A program made the position numbers and the translations under genes. Shown one piece after another: positions 26,264 to 35,824 of a stretch of DNA of 64,000 nt; position 1 is the first letter of the stretch; every line of letters begins with the position of its first letter. Under the pieces are notes generated by a model. It made no database searches. It was not told the DNA's origin and was given only the letters and a program-made list of their open reading frames with translations. The stretch spans positions 1 through 64,000 of the forward strand of contig CAZQIV010000023.1 in the NCBI GenBank assembly GCA_964593705.1. Reading direction: 5' to 3'. The DNA comes from SABY01 sp964593705 (lineage in GTDB: Bacteria; Bacteroidota; Bacteroidia; Bacteroidales; 4484-276).

Positions 26264-26695
26264 TCAGCTAATTATTTCAAAATAAATGTCACTAAATCAC
26301 CGTAATTAATATTCTAAAATTAATCTTATTATTTAGGTGGTGGAATTGAATACCAAATCATCATGACCCCATCCCCGTCCCTTCCCCAACTGGGGAAGGG
26401 TGCCCGAACTCATGGGACTTGAAGGAAATGAAAAAGCAAAGCGATTCGGCTAAAGCATACAGACCCAAATGCAACGAAAAGGGACTCCTCTCAGCCAAAA
26501 CTCATAACACCGAATGAAAGTAAAAAGTGGTGAAATTAAATTTGCTATTTACACCATTTGATTTGAGACTGATAAAATAGCTAAATAGTTACAATTAATC
26601 TTATTATTTTGCCATTTATCATTTTTCATATCCAGCCATTTTTCTTTTTCCCATCCAAACTTTCAAAAGAAATTATCCTTTCATCATAAAGTGAT
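26264..26695. other. Intergenic region with a GC-rich hairpin (26379-26400)
   Basis: The only clear structure is a perfect 10-bp stem with a 2-nt loop, CCCTTCCCCA/TGGGGAAGGG, at 26379-26400. It is part of a dispersed CCCCATCCCCGTCCCTTCCCC-type repeat. No gene or RNA was found in the rest. Confidence 0.5.
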
Positions 26696-26703
26696 TATTT
26701 TTG
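26696..26703 (+). promoter_or_regulatory. Candidate -7 element and start site for asnS
   Basis: TATTTTTG (exact TAnnTTTG) is followed directly by CAGCC, 31 bp before the asnS ATG. The same TAnnTTTG-CAGCC arrangement precedes the MBOAT gene and lpdA. Confidence 0.55.
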
Positions 26704-26734
26704 CAGCCTTCAAAAAAGTAACATTACATTTTTT

Positions 26735-28135
26735 ATGATGGAAAAAATAAAACAAACAAAAGTTGTTGAACTGCTCAAAAGTACTGAGTACGACAGAATA
26801 GTAAACGTTAAAGGTTGGGCCAGATCACATCGCGGAAGCGGAAAAATTTCGTTTATTGCTTTAAATGACGGCTCGGTTATCCACAATATTCAGGTTGTTG
26901 TTGAACGCGACAATTTTGATCAGGAGTTGTTGAAAGGTATTGCCAATGGTGCAGGGATTTCTGTAACCGGAAAATTGGTGCAGTCGATGGGAAAAGGACA
27001 AAATGTTGAGATTGTTGCCACCGAAATTATATTGTACGGAACCGCCGATCAGGAAACCTATCCCTTACAACGAAAAGGACACAGCATGGAGTTTTTACGC
27101 ACCATTGCCCACCTTCGTCCGCGCACCAATACCTTCGGTGCAGTTTTAAGGATTCGTCATGCACTGGCTTTTGCCATTCACAAATATTACAACGATCGTG
27201 GCTTTTATTACCTCCACACACCTATTATTACTGGCTCTGATGCCGAGGGAGCCGGAGAGATGTTTCATGTTACAACACTCGATGCAAAAAATCCGCCCTT
27301 AAAAAAGGATGGCAGTGTAAATTTTGAAGAGGACTTTTTTGGAAAAGCGACCAACCTCACAGTTTCAGGGCAGCTCGAAGGAGAACTCGGGGCAACCGCG
27401 CTTTCGCTGGTTTATACTTTTGGCCCCACCTTCCGGGCCGAAAACTCAAATACACCACGTCACCTTGCCGAGTTCTGGATGATAGAGCCTGAGATGGCCT
27501 TTTATGATATTCATGATAATATGGATTTAGCCGAAGATTTTCTGAAATATCTTGTACAGTATGCCCTCGACAACTGTAAAGATGACCTGGAATTTCTCAA
27601 CAAGATGATCGATAAGGAATTATTGCAACGCTTACAAAACATTGTAAGTGTTAAATATGAAAGGCTTTCATATACCGAAGCCATTGCGATACTGGAAAAG
27701 GCGGACAAAAAGTTTGAATTTCCCGTAAGTTGGGGTGTTGATTTGCAGTCGGAGCACGAACGTTATTTGGTGGAACAGTATTTCAAAAAACCTGTTATCC
27801 TCTCGGATTATCCCCGCGACATCAAAGCTTTTTATATGAAGCAAAACGATGATGGCAAAACGGTGAGGGCAATGGATGTGCTTTTCCCAACCATCGGCGA
27901 AATAATTGGCGGATCGCAACGCGAGGAAAACCTGGATAAATTACTGCACAGGATCAAAGAAATGGATATCCCCATGGAAACCTTATGGTGGTATATCGAC
28001 ACCAGGAAATATGGTACGGTTCCCCACAGTGGTTTTGGCCTTGGTTTTGAAAGGATGGTTCAATTCGTTACCGGAATGAAAAATATCAGGGATGTAATCC
28101 CGTTTCCACGGACACCAAAAAACGCCGAATTTTAA
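26735..28135 (+). CDS. asnS: Asparaginyl-tRNA synthetase
   Basis: A 466-aa class II tRNA synthetase of normal length. The N-terminal OB-fold (about 18-105; VNVKGWARSHRGSGKISFIA) binds the anticodon. Motif 2 is TFRAENSNTPRHLAEFWMIE at about 231-250 and motif 3 is GFGLGFERMVQFVTG at about 434-448. SGQLEGE (about 211-217) is the AsnRS/AspRS-type conserved block that contacts the amino acid. It charges tRNA-Asn with asparagine in the cytoplasm. It precedes rpoN by 86 bp, a neighbourhood common in Bacteroidota. Confidence 0.97.
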   Translation: MMEKIKQTKVVELLKSTEYDRIVNVKGWARSHRGSGKISFIALNDGSVIHNIQVVVERDNFDQELLKGIANGAGISVTGKLVQSMGKGQNVEIVATEIILYGTADQETYPLQRKGHSMEFLRTIAHLRPRTNTFGAVLRIRHALAFAIHKYYNDRGFYYLHTPIITGSDAEGAGEMFHVTTLDAKNPPLKKDGSVNFEEDFFGKATNLTVSGQLEGELGATALSLVYTFGPTFRAENSNTPRHLAEFWMIEPEMAFYDIHDNMDLAEDFLKYLVQYALDNCKDDLEFLNKMIDKELLQRLQNIVSVKYERLSYTEAIAILEKADKKFEFPVSWGVDLQSEHERYLVEQYFKKPVILSDYPRDIKAFYMKQNDDGKTVRAMDVLFPTIGEIIGGSQREENLDKLLHRIKEMDIPMETLWWYIDTRKYGTVPHSGFGLGFERMVQFVTGMKNIRDVIPFPRTPKNAEF

Positions 28136-28221
28136 TTATTTTTCAATTATTATCTTAAAAAAAATTTCATGTTTAGAATTTTGTCTAAATTTACAAAACA
28201 TAAATAATTTAATTTTCATTC

Positions 28222-29700
28222 ATGGGTAAACAAGGGCTATCACAAAGCCAAAGGTTAGCGCAGGTGCAAAAGCTTTCACCTCAGCAGATTATGCTGATGA
28301 AATTGCTGCAGATACCCACTATGGCCCTTGAGCAGCGCATAAAACAGGAAATCGAAGAAAATCCTGCACTTGAGGACACCGGAGAGGTGAACGATGAACT
28401 GAACGAAAATCAGGAGGAGGATTTTGAAAATGACCTCGATAACAAAGATGGTGATGAGTTTGACCTGTCTGATTATCTCAACGATGACGATACCCCTGCC
28501 TATAAACTTCAGGCCAATAATTATAGTAAGGACGATGAGCGTAAGGAAATACCTTATGCTTCAGGTAGCACATTTCACGACCATTTATTTGCTCAGTTGG
28601 GGCTGCGCCGCTTAAGCGAAAAGCAGTTAGTTATAGCCAATACTATTATTGGTAATCTCGATGATTCAGGGTATCTGCAACGCGAACTTACTGCAATGGT
28701 TGATGATTTGGCCTTTACCCAAAATGTGATGGCAACAACTTCCGAAATTCTTGAAGTATTACGGGGGATTCAGGAACTCGATCCGGCCGGAGTTGGTGCA
28801 AGAAATTTAAAAGAATGCTTACTCATTCAACTTCAGCGTAAGCTTGACGAAAATCCTGAAAGAGATCTTGATCTGCCCATTATAATTATCGAACGCTATT
28901 TTAACGAATTTACTAAAAAGCATTACGATAAAATTCTAAAGAAAGCAAAAATCACGGATGAGCAGTTAAAAACTGCCATTGACGAAATCCTAAAACTCAA
29001 CCCAAAACCCGGCAACTCGATGGGCGAAACCATTAAAACCAATCAATACATTTCGCCGGATTTTATGATTAACATCAACGATGGAAAGCTGGAACTTACG
29101 CTTAATTCAAGAAATGCCCCCGAACTTCGCTTAAGCAGAACCTATATGGAGATGATCGAAGATTATTCGGCAGATAAGGGTAAAAAAAGCAACCAGCGCA
29201 AAGAAGCCATACTCTTCGTTAAACGCAAAATTGATTCCGCAAAATGGTTTATCGATGCCATAAGGCAAAGGCAAAACACCCTTTCCGTTACCATGGACAC
29301 CATCATGAATTATCAGAAGGAATACTTTCTTACCGGAGACGAAACCACGCTCAGGCCCATGATCCTGAAGGATATTGCTGACATTGTTCATCTTGATATT
29401 TCAACCATATCGCGGGTTGCTAACAGCAAATATGCCCAAACTCCTTACGGAACATTTTTGTTAAAAACATTCTTCTCCGAAAAAATGCAAACCGATTCGG
29501 GTGAAGAAGTTTCAACAAGGGAGATTAAAAAAATATTACAGAATTGTGTGGAAGGCGAAGATAAAATTAAGCCACTTACCGATGAACAGCTTACCGGCAT
29601 TTTAAAAGAAAAGGGTTATAATATTGCCCGCCGCACGGTTGCAAAATATCGTGAGCAGCTCAACATTCCTGTAGCCCGCCTGCGTAAGGAATTAAAATAA
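28222..29700 (+). CDS. rpoN: RNA polymerase sigma-54 factor
   Basis: A 492-aa protein with the sigma-54 layout. The Gln/Leu-rich region I (SQSQRLAQVQKLSPQQIMLM, then LLQIPTMALEQRIKQEIEEN) contacts activators, an acidic region II covers about 50-100, and the core-binding domain about 120-300. The C-terminal RpoN box is ARRTVAKYRE at 469-478, which reads the -24 promoter element. It directs transcription that needs an AAA activator; no such activator gene is in this window. All regions appear intact. Confidence 0.97.
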   Translation: MGKQGLSQSQRLAQVQKLSPQQIMLMKLLQIPTMALEQRIKQEIEENPALEDTGEVNDELNENQEEDFENDLDNKDGDEFDLSDYLNDDDTPAYKLQANNYSKDDERKEIPYASGSTFHDHLFAQLGLRRLSEKQLVIANTIIGNLDDSGYLQRELTAMVDDLAFTQNVMATTSEILEVLRGIQELDPAGVGARNLKECLLIQLQRKLDENPERDLDLPIIIIERYFNEFTKKHYDKILKKAKITDEQLKTAIDEILKLNPKPGNSMGETIKTNQYISPDFMININDGKLELTLNSRNAPELRLSRTYMEMIEDYSADKGKKSNQRKEAILFVKRKIDSAKWFIDAIRQRQNTLSVTMDTIMNYQKEYFLTGDETTLRPMILKDIADIVHLDISTISRVANSKYAQTPYGTFLLKTFFSEKMQTDSGEEVSTREIKKILQNCVEGEDKIKPLTDEQLTGILKEKGYNIARRTVAKYREQLNIPVARLRKELK

Positions 29701-29728
29701 GTATTGTATCCGCCACACTATCCCATCA

Positions 29729-30337
29729 ATGGAAAAACAAGTTGCCTTAATTATATCCAAAATTTTTAACCCGCTTTTTATTGTTTTCTTTTTTTTGATG
29801 ATCACATTCAATTTGCAATTCTATTTTGCAACTTCAATTCCTGAAAATGCACGCTGGATGATCCTTGGACTCGTGGCCATTACTACATTTATTCTCCCGG
29901 GATTGTTAAGCAATATTTTGTCGGCCATGCTCAAACGAAAAGGAATTCTGGCAGGCAAAGATACACGGCTTGTTCCTTTGGCTGTCACCGCAATTTTTTA
30001 CCTGTTTACCTATCATTTGCTGGATAGGATAAACCTTTCCCCCATTTTCAATCTTTTTATTTTGGGAATGGCAAGCCTGGCAGTAGTCTCCATTTTTATC
30101 ATTATCATGAAAAATGTGAGCCTTTATATGCTTGCAGCCGGAGCTTTGGCAGGAGGGTTTATCGGCTTGCAACTAACATTGGCTGTGAATCTTACTTTTT
30201 TTATACTTTGTTCACTTCTTCTGGGCGGACTAATAGGCTTCTCCCGCCTGTCTCTCGAAAAGCATAGGCCTCAAGATATTTATTTCGGCTTTTTAACAGG
30301 AGCGGTGGTAATGATGCTTCATTACCTTTATCTGTAA
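29729..30337 (+). CDS. PAP2-like polytopic membrane protein
   Basis: A 202-aa protein with six or so hydrophobic helices. The C-terminal SRLSLEKHRPQDIYFGFLTG resembles the last conserved block of PAP2 phosphatases (SR-x5-H-x3-D). The earlier KX6RP-like and SGH-like motifs are not evident: KGILAGKDTRLVP is only a weak match for the first. It may be a divergent or inactive member. It lies 28 bp after rpoN on the same strand, as in other Bacteroidota, so co-transcription is likely. Confidence 0.65.
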   Translation: MEKQVALIISKIFNPLFIVFFFLMITFNLQFYFATSIPENARWMILGLVAITTFILPGLLSNILSAMLKRKGILAGKDTRLVPLAVTAIFYLFTYHLLDRINLSPIFNLFILGMASLAVVSIFIIIMKNVSLYMLAAGALAGGFIGLQLTLAVNLTFFILCSLLLGGLIGFSRLSLEKHRPQDIYFGFLTGAVVMMLHYLYL

Positions 30338-30809
30338 TAAGTTAATCAAATTAAGATCCTACCACCATTTTTGTGGAATTTTGTATGTAAATATAATTGT
30401 TTTGAGATGTTCAACTGCTTACGTATTAATTACACCAAATTTGTGTTTCTTATTTTTGAACACGGATGATACGGATTAAACTGATTTACACGGATCAGTG
30501 TTAATCTGCTTCATCAGTGTTATCCGTGTTCTTATCCCTAAAAAACTTTCATCAACAATTTTGTGGTTATTCCAATGAAAGGCAATTCAGTTAATTTGAT
30601 GAAAAATGGTTCGGCTTATTTGTAGCAAAATTATTATCAGATGATTGGTATTAGTATTTAATTGAACACCTCAACAATTGTTTTTGATATTTTGAGTCCA
30701 CAGTCTTTATCCAATAGTCGGCAATGGGCTGAATTATGGACTGCCAACCAAAATAGTAGCCATGTAATATAAAATAAGTCTTTCTCCTAAAATCGCAGTT
30801 GAACCAAAT
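30338..30809. repeat. Intergenic region with an ACACGGAT hairpin repeat (30458-30531)
   Basis: The arms GAACACGGAT (30458-30467) and ATCCGTGTTC (30522-30531) enclose further ACGGAT/ATCCGT-like and TCAGTGTTA words. The same ACGGAT vocabulary appears in the 90-bp tandem repeat at 59841-60150. Nothing else recognisable is in the gap. Confidence 0.5.
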
Positions 30810-31490
30810 TTAGAAAGGCATCAACGAAATACCAACTGAAATTGGATAAATTTCGGGACCCTTGTTTTTGGTAAAAAGATTGGTAAGTGAATAAAATCCT
30901 GTAACGTTGATAAACTTCCACCCAAACCTTGCCGTAACACCATATCTGAAACTTTCGATATTCGGGATGTCTTTAAATTTCACGAAAAGATTATCGGTGG
31001 TGCCAAGCAGGTAATCATCGCCACGGTATTTGGTGTGGCTGTCGATAAGGAAGCCAATTTTAAAACCTACCGAAGCTCGTATGTCGCTTTTGGTTCTTAG
31101 CCTGAATTCGAGGGGAATGTCAAAGTAGGTGTATGAAATCTTATTTTTTTTGTAATTTTTGCCCGGGTACTTTGAACTGATTGGACGAAGCCCTGAAACA
31201 TTGCTGTCATTTTCTACTACAAAGGCATCACTTTTAAAGTTGTGCGATCCAATACCAACGCCAAAGGCAAAGCTGAAATTACTTTTCCCTATTCTGTAAT
31301 CGTACAATCCTTGAAAATCTACACCAAGGTTAAAAAACTTGTTATCAACCGAATCGGGTACATTAACATAAAAATCGTTGATTACAGTAAAAATGGCACT
31401 TGCTTTTCTGCGGGTACTTTCATCCACATTTTGCGAAAAACCCTGGAATGCTAAAAAAAATATGAGGATAAGTATGATGTGTTTTTTCAT
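30810..31490 (-). CDS. Outer membrane beta-barrel (porin-like) protein
   Basis: A 226-aa protein with a signal peptide cleaved near GFSQ (residue 20). The mature part has alternating strands such as NFSFAFGVGIGSHNF, YTYFDIPLEFRLRTKSDIRA and SVGFKIGFLIDS, and it ends in an aromatic (GISLMPF), the outer membrane insertion signal. The pattern is that of the small outer membrane beta-barrel family of Bacteroidota. A transport or adhesion role cannot be decided. Confidence 0.7.
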   Translation of the reverse strand: MKKHIILILIFFLAFQGFSQNVDESTRRKASAIFTVINDFYVNVPDSVDNKFFNLGVDFQGLYDYRIGKSNFSFAFGVGIGSHNFKSDAFVVENDSNVSGLRPISSKYPGKNYKKNKISYTYFDIPLEFRLRTKSDIRASVGFKIGFLIDSHTKYRGDDYLLGTTDNLFVKFKDIPNIESFRYGVTARFGWKFINVTGFYSLTNLFTKNKGPEIYPISVGISLMPF

Positions 31491-31585
31491 ATTGTGATAC
31501 TATTGAAACGGAAAATGGTACAGTTTGTCAAATTTAATATTTACCTATTTACTTTGTGAGTTAACTTTTAAAAGCCTGAAATATT

Positions 31586-31927
31586 TCATTGGTTTATATT
31601 TTCACCTTCACCCACCAATTCCAAGGTAGTCGAAATTCTGCAATTTTCTTTGTTTTCTTCCATATAGAAAATATAAACCGGTGCCTCGTTCCTAAGCATA
31701 TCAACAATTACAGGCATGTCGCTAAAATGGTAATAGTAGTAATACAGGTTGTATTTTTTTTTGGTTTGCGGTAGCTGGCAACCATCAGTCATAAAGTGGA
31801 GGTAGCCCAAAAAACTACTTTCATCGGTTAACATGATCACTGCTTTAATATCGTTTTTACCTGAGCGCGACGAAAAAGCCATGTACGAATACTTTTGGAT
31901 GGTTTTAATTTCAATTTCTTTTCCCAT
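31586..31927 (-). CDS. Conserved-looking small cytoplasmic protein of unknown function
   Basis: A 113-aa protein without signal peptide or transmembrane helix. It has alternating beta-like strands (DIKAVIMLTDESSFLGYLHF; VIVDMLRNEAPVYIFYMEEN) and a Tyr run (YNLYYYYYHF at about 60-69). The composition and codon use resemble the neighbouring genes, so it is likely real. No family is recognised. It stands alone between a porin-like gene and a tandem repeat. Confidence 0.55.
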   Translation of the reverse strand: MGKEIEIKTIQKYSYMAFSSRSGKNDIKAVIMLTDESSFLGYLHFMTDGCQLPQTKKKYNLYYYYYHFSDMPVIVDMLRNEAPVYIFYMEENKENCRISTTLELVGEGENINQ

Positions 31928-31998
31928 TTTACAATTATTTTTTTACAGTTACAAAGATGCAAACTTTTATTGAAACATCGGCAAAATATATGATGCTG

Positions 31999-32172
31999 GT
32001 CCGAAGGACTCCTACGGAGAAACAATTTAATGATTGAAAAGGGCGACTTGAGCGAACGAAGCGAGGTTGGCGAAGAAAGCGACTTGAGATAACGAAGCGA
32101 AGTAGGCGAACTAAGAGACTTAAGCGACTTGAGAGAACTAAGCGACTTGAGAGAACGAAGCGAAGGAGGCCA
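31999..32172. repeat. Degenerate tandem repeat of GCGACTTGAG/GAACGAAGCGA units
   Basis: From about 32041 to 32172 the words GCGACTTGAG, GAACGAAGCGA and GAACTAAGCGA recur in varied order: GCGACTTGAG occurs at about 32043, 32079, 32124 and 32142. Just before, 31999-32022 has TCCGAAGGACTCCTACGGAG, a word also found in variant form at 48830-48853 and near 55012. A reading frame over the repeat has no protein features. Confidence 0.65.
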
Positions 32173-32200
32173 ATGGCACGAACGATTTTCGATTACCCAA

Positions 32201-33274
32201 TCATCTTTTCCTTTTAAAAGCCAAAGCCTTCAAAATCCAGCGCGGGAGTGGTTTGTCCGGGTTTCGCTTGCTCAGGTTAAGCGAAATGTTAAGCTTTTCG
32301 ATAATCGGGATTTTATGGGTTTCCACAAACTCGATGGGTATGCCATCGGGATCGGAAATGTAACCAAAGTGCCCGGCTGCATCGCCCATGTCGAAACTGT
32401 TGCCACCCTCAATTTGGCTGCGGCTGTCAACAGTAAAAGGAAAGCCTGCCTGTGCGCATTTTTCCTTTAATGCATCAAAGCCGGTAATGTCGAAACACAG
32501 ATGAATAAACCCGGGGTCGCCCCAGATTCTTCCATGGAAAACCACATCAGGTTTATGGTGTGTAACCTGGATAAGCTCTATTTGGGTTGGCCCAAAAAAC
32601 TGAGAAAAAGCACCTTTGCGAGGTTTGGAGTGGGTGAGTAAAACCCGCCTCATCTTTTCGCCGCCGCCGTCATTTACCCGGAGGTCCTCAAAAGTTCCGG
32701 ATTGATCATATACAATATTGTCGTACTCCAGTAGATCCTTATAAACTTTCAGCGATTTATCAATATCCGAAACACCAATGATTGCCCCATAAGTACCGCC
32801 ATTTTTGGAGGTGCCTTTGTAAAACCTGTCCACTTCTTCCAAAACCTGGAAAACGTTTCCAAAGGGATCTTTTACAAAAAAGTTTTTGATGCCGTTTGGA
32901 GTCTCAACAACTTCGCCAAGGAGGTCAAGCCCTTTTTGTATCATTTCATCAAACGACTTATGAATATCCACAGCTTTTATTTTGCAAACATTGATGCCGA
33001 TATCTCCAAGGTTTAGGTTGTGATGTGCTTTTTGAGGTTTTTTGCCGGTATGTTGCCAAATTTCAAAACCACCGCCACCCATCATATTCAGTGCAAGAAT
33101 AGCGTGGCGCTCGCGTGGTTCGCCTTCGGTGTAATGCAACATATACTCCGCAATGGCCTTTTCATCAAAAATTTCGATGTCCATCCCAAAATTTTTTCGA
33201 TACCACCCGTATCCTGCATACACATCTTCTACACCTATGCCTATTTGCTGTATTCCTACAAAATTGATCCCCAT
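32201..33274 (-). CDS. VOC-family (glyoxalase/dioxygenase-like) protein with two domains
   Basis: A 357-aa protein with two vicinal oxygen chelate domains, about 5-145 (VGIQQIGIGVEDVYAGYGWY; FVKDPFGNVFQV) and about 160-315 (GAIIGVSDIDKSLKVYKDLL; YISDPDGIPIEFVE). Candidate metal ligands are the His/Glu in the second module: HLCFDI and the E of PIEFVE. This two-module arrangement resembles 4-hydroxyphenylpyruvate dioxygenase-like and glyoxalase-like enzymes; the substrate is unknown. It starts 9 bp after the SDR gene ends, so both are likely in one operon and may act on one substrate. Confidence 0.8.
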   Translation of the reverse strand: MGINFVGIQQIGIGVEDVYAGYGWYRKNFGMDIEIFDEKAIAEYMLHYTEGEPRERHAILALNMMGGGGFEIWQHTGKKPQKAHHNLNLGDIGINVCKIKAVDIHKSFDEMIQKGLDLLGEVVETPNGIKNFFVKDPFGNVFQVLEEVDRFYKGTSKNGGTYGAIIGVSDIDKSLKVYKDLLEYDNIVYDQSGTFEDLRVNDGGGEKMRRVLLTHSKPRKGAFSQFFGPTQIELIQVTHHKPDVVFHGRIWGDPGFIHLCFDITGFDALKEKCAQAGFPFTVDSRSQIEGGNSFDMGDAAGHFGYISDPDGIPIEFVETHKIPIIEKLNISLNLSKRNPDKPLPRWILKALAFKRKR

Positions 33275-33283
33275 GTTGATATT

Positions 33284-34081
33284 CTATGTTGGTTTGATTG
33301 AATCTGCAATTTTATAAAAAATTGATGGAAAAAACCTTTTTATGTGTACCATAAAAATTTCTTTTTTCCCAATATAAACTTCTCTTTTCTTTTTTTGGAT
33401 TGCCCTGAGGTATTTTCTGGCACACACTTCGGCAGCCATTCCACTGTCCTGTCCCTTGTCCAGCTTATTATGTGTGGCTCCGTTGGGCAAAATGGCACTG
33501 TAGGAAATGGGGGTGTTTATCCTTCCCGGACAAACAATGGTAACAAAAACTCCATTTTTTCTTTCTTCGATACCCAGGGTTTCGAAAAAGCCATGTAAAG
33601 CGTGTTTTGCCGCAGCATAAGCCGAGCGCAGGGGGAAACCAAATTTTCCCGTAATACTGCTGGTTACAGCAACGTGTCCACCTCCGGATTGTTTCATGTT
33701 TTTCACTACTTCTTTGGCTATCGTTATATTGCTAAAATAATCCAGTTCCATCAACAAACGGTCAACTTTTAACTCTGTTTCAACAGCTTTACCCCGTTGG
33801 CTTTTTCCGGCATTCAAAATCAAAACATCAATCTTACCAAAAAAGGAAAGCGCTTTTTGTGATAAGCCGGTAAACTGTGTACTATCAGAAAGATCGCAGG
33901 GAAGGGTTTTACACTCTGTTCCATTTGCTTTGCAAATTTCAGCCGCTGATTTTAATTTTTCTTCATTGGAGGAGGTTAGTATGAGCCTTGCCCCCAGTTT
34001 ACACAAAAGTTCTGTCAATGCAAGTCCGATGCCCGATGATGCCCCGGTAATCCATACCACTTTTCGATTGAAGAAATCCAT
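33284..34081 (-). CDS. Short-chain dehydrogenase/reductase
   Basis: A 265-aa classical SDR. The nucleotide-binding motif TGASSGIG is at residues 12-19, NAG at 90-92, the catalytic Ser in VTSSI (141-142), and Y155-x3-K159. The active site is intact. The C-terminal segment (IQKKKREVYIGKKEIFMVHI, then FPSIFYKIADSI) resembles the DltE/DHRS7-like SDRs that end with a membrane-associated helix. It would reduce a carbonyl with NAD(P)H. It is the first gene of a pair with the VOC protein. Confidence 0.9.
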   Translation of the reverse strand: MDFFNRKVVWITGASSGIGLALTELLCKLGARLILTSSNEEKLKSAAEICKANGTECKTLPCDLSDSTQFTGLSQKALSFFGKIDVLILNAGKSQRGKAVETELKVDRLLMELDYFSNITIAKEVVKNMKQSGGGHVAVTSSITGKFGFPLRSAYAAAKHALHGFFETLGIEERKNGVFVTIVCPGRINTPISYSAILPNGATHNKLDKGQDSGMAAEVCARKYLRAIQKKKREVYIGKKEIFMVHIKRFFPSIFYKIADSIKPT

Positions 34082-34316
34082 AGTAAATAAAATGGTAGCA
34101 AAATTAACAAAAACCAGTTAGATAAGTGTTTTTGTGCGAACCAAAAGGGTTTGTTTTCAAATAGTTTAGTATATGGTATGCCTTGATAGAAAAACTGTTT
34201 CATAATGTGGGCAATAATCTGTATCCATATTTTTTATAGGAGCATCTCAAAAGCAATGGGTTTTAATTGGCGCTAATTGAAAAGGCAGTACTTTTACACT
34301 CAAAGAAACTATAGCT

Positions 34317-35024
34317 ATGAAAAGAAAATTGACCAATTATTTTCTGCTAAGTTTGGTAATATTCTTCCTGTTATTTTTTAATACCGCATTAAATGCTCAA
34401 AACAACAATTCATTCGTTGGTTTTCGTTCCGGTATTTCCATTCCCTTTGGTGATTTTGGATTAAAATCATTAGATAACGGAACCTTTGCCGAGCTCGGAT
34501 TTCAGGCTGCTGCCGAAGGAGTATGGTTTTTCAAACCTCATTATGGAATTGGTGCCTCCGTTGGAGTAAATTTTCATCCTATCGATGTTTCCGGCTTAGG
34601 AGCAGCTTTGGTTCAATCTGATCCATTTTTGGATGATGTCTATATTCGTTCTGAATCCTTTCTTACCATTGCCACAATGGCCGGCCCATACATTCAGTTT
34701 CCACTGGTCAATAAATTTTCGCTTACAGGTAAGTTTTTAGTTGGGTTGCTTTACGGACAAACGCCTTACCAGCTCTTTAAGCCTGATTTTTTTGGTGTTG
34801 ATGTTTCTTTTTATGAAATTACGTCAGCACGCGATTGGAAGTTTTCCTGGATGGCAGGTGTCGGATTGAGGTATGATATTTCTCCATGTTTTGGGCTTGT
34901 TTTCGATTCGGAGTTTATGTACGATACCTTACAGTTTAATTTTAAAACTTTAACCGAATCACGTACCGATAAAGAGCTATTCGCAATTATTAATCTGTCG
35001 CTGGGGATAAGGCTGGTATTATAA
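34317..35024 (+). CDS. Outer membrane beta-barrel protein
   Basis: A 235-aa protein with a signal peptide ending ALNAQ (about residue 28). Alternating strands (SFVGFRSGISIPFGDFGLKS; FSLTGKFLVGLLYGQTPYQL; WMAGVGLRYDISPCFGLVFD) and a C-terminal LSLGIRLVL give the pattern of an 8- to 10-stranded barrel. The function is unknown. It ends 11 bp before the convergent Crp/Fnr gene. Confidence 0.75.
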   Translation: MKRKLTNYFLLSLVIFFLLFFNTALNAQNNNSFVGFRSGISIPFGDFGLKSLDNGTFAELGFQAAAEGVWFFKPHYGIGASVGVNFHPIDVSGLGAALVQSDPFLDDVYIRSESFLTIATMAGPYIQFPLVNKFSLTGKFLVGLLYGQTPYQLFKPDFFGVDVSFYEITSARDWKFSWMAGVGLRYDISPCFGLVFDSEFMYDTLQFNFKTLTESRTDKELFAIINLSLGIRLVL

Positions 35025-35035
35025 TTACTTTGAAA

Positions 35036-35740
35036 TTAACCAACCGCACTTATTTTTTCGAGCCGTTCCAAATTTGTGATTTCAATCTCATCACCATTTA
35101 AGGTGATGATATTCTCTTCTTTAAATTCTTTTAATATCCTGATAAAACTTTCTTTTGAAAGGCTTGTCATATCCGCCAGATCCTGACGTGATAATGACAT
35201 TTTAAATTTATTGGATTCGTAAATATCCTTACACAAATACAGCAAAGCATCGGCAACCCTGCCGGGCATTTGTTTTTGAGTAAGATCAGCAAAACGGCCG
35301 AATGTAAAAATTGCATTTTTATTGATGTGCATAATAAACTGCTCGGCAAAGTCAGGATTCGACCGGATGGCCTTTTTAAAATTTTCCTGTACAATAAAAC
35401 AGATAGTCGTATCTTCAAGGGCTGTGGCAGAGTAATAGTTTCTGCTATCGATAAAAATCCCGGGGCCTCCAAACATCTGGATTGGCTTGATTATCTTTAT
35501 TATCAGATTTCTATTATTATTTCCCTCAAGATAAATTTTTGCCAGGCCGCTGGTGAGCATTAGGATGTGTGAAGACGCGGAACCTTGTTTAAAGATCATT
35601 TCGCCCGCTTTGTACGAAACCTCGAACCTCCCTTCGTTGATCATTAACAACTCTTCGTTGTTTAGAAGTTTGAAGAGCGGAGACCTTCGGTTGCAGTCAT
35701 TACAGTTTCCGCAAATAGCCGATTTTTTAAATTGAATCAT
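35036..35740 (-). CDS. Crp/Fnr-family transcriptional regulator
   Basis: A 234-aa regulator. The N-terminus has a Cys cluster C10-x2-C13-x2-C16 (ICGNCNDC). The cyclic-nucleotide-like jelly roll covers about 28-145 (GEMIFKQGSASSHILMLTSG) and the winged helix about 160-230 has the recognition part LSRQDLADMTSLSKESFIRI. The Cys cluster recalls FNR-type proteins, which hold a 4Fe-4S cluster with four Cys; only three are grouped here, so oxygen or redox sensing is plausible but unproven. The gene is divergent from the cytochrome operon, with a TTGAT-N4-GTCAA palindrome between them, and is the obvious candidate regulator of that operon and of itself. Confidence 0.88.
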   Translation of the reverse strand: MIQFKKSAICGNCNDCNRRSPLFKLLNNEELLMINEGRFEVSYKAGEMIFKQGSASSHILMLTSGLAKIYLEGNNNRNLIIKIIKPIQMFGGPGIFIDSRNYYSATALEDTTICFIVQENFKKAIRSNPDFAEQFIMHINKNAIFTFGRFADLTQKQMPGRVADALLYLCKDIYESNKFKMSLSRQDLADMTSLSKESFIRILKEFKEENIITLNGDEIEITNLERLEKISAVG

Positions 35741-35765
35741 AAAACATTACTTCTTTTTCAATATG

Positions 35766-35773
35766 CAAAAGTA
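35766..35773 (-). promoter_or_regulatory. Candidate -7 element for the Crp/Fnr gene
   Basis: The minus strand reads TACTTTTG, an exact TAnnTTTG match, 25 bp before the regulator ATG. Confidence 0.45.
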
Positions 35774-35824
35774 ATCATTAAATCAATTAGTTAGTGATTT
35801 TTAAGCGCCTTCATCATCAAAGTA

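Noticed and set aside
32129..32470. 113-aa frame over the tandem repeat
   Set aside because: It consists of repeat DNA at the start and then lies antisense to the VOC gene.
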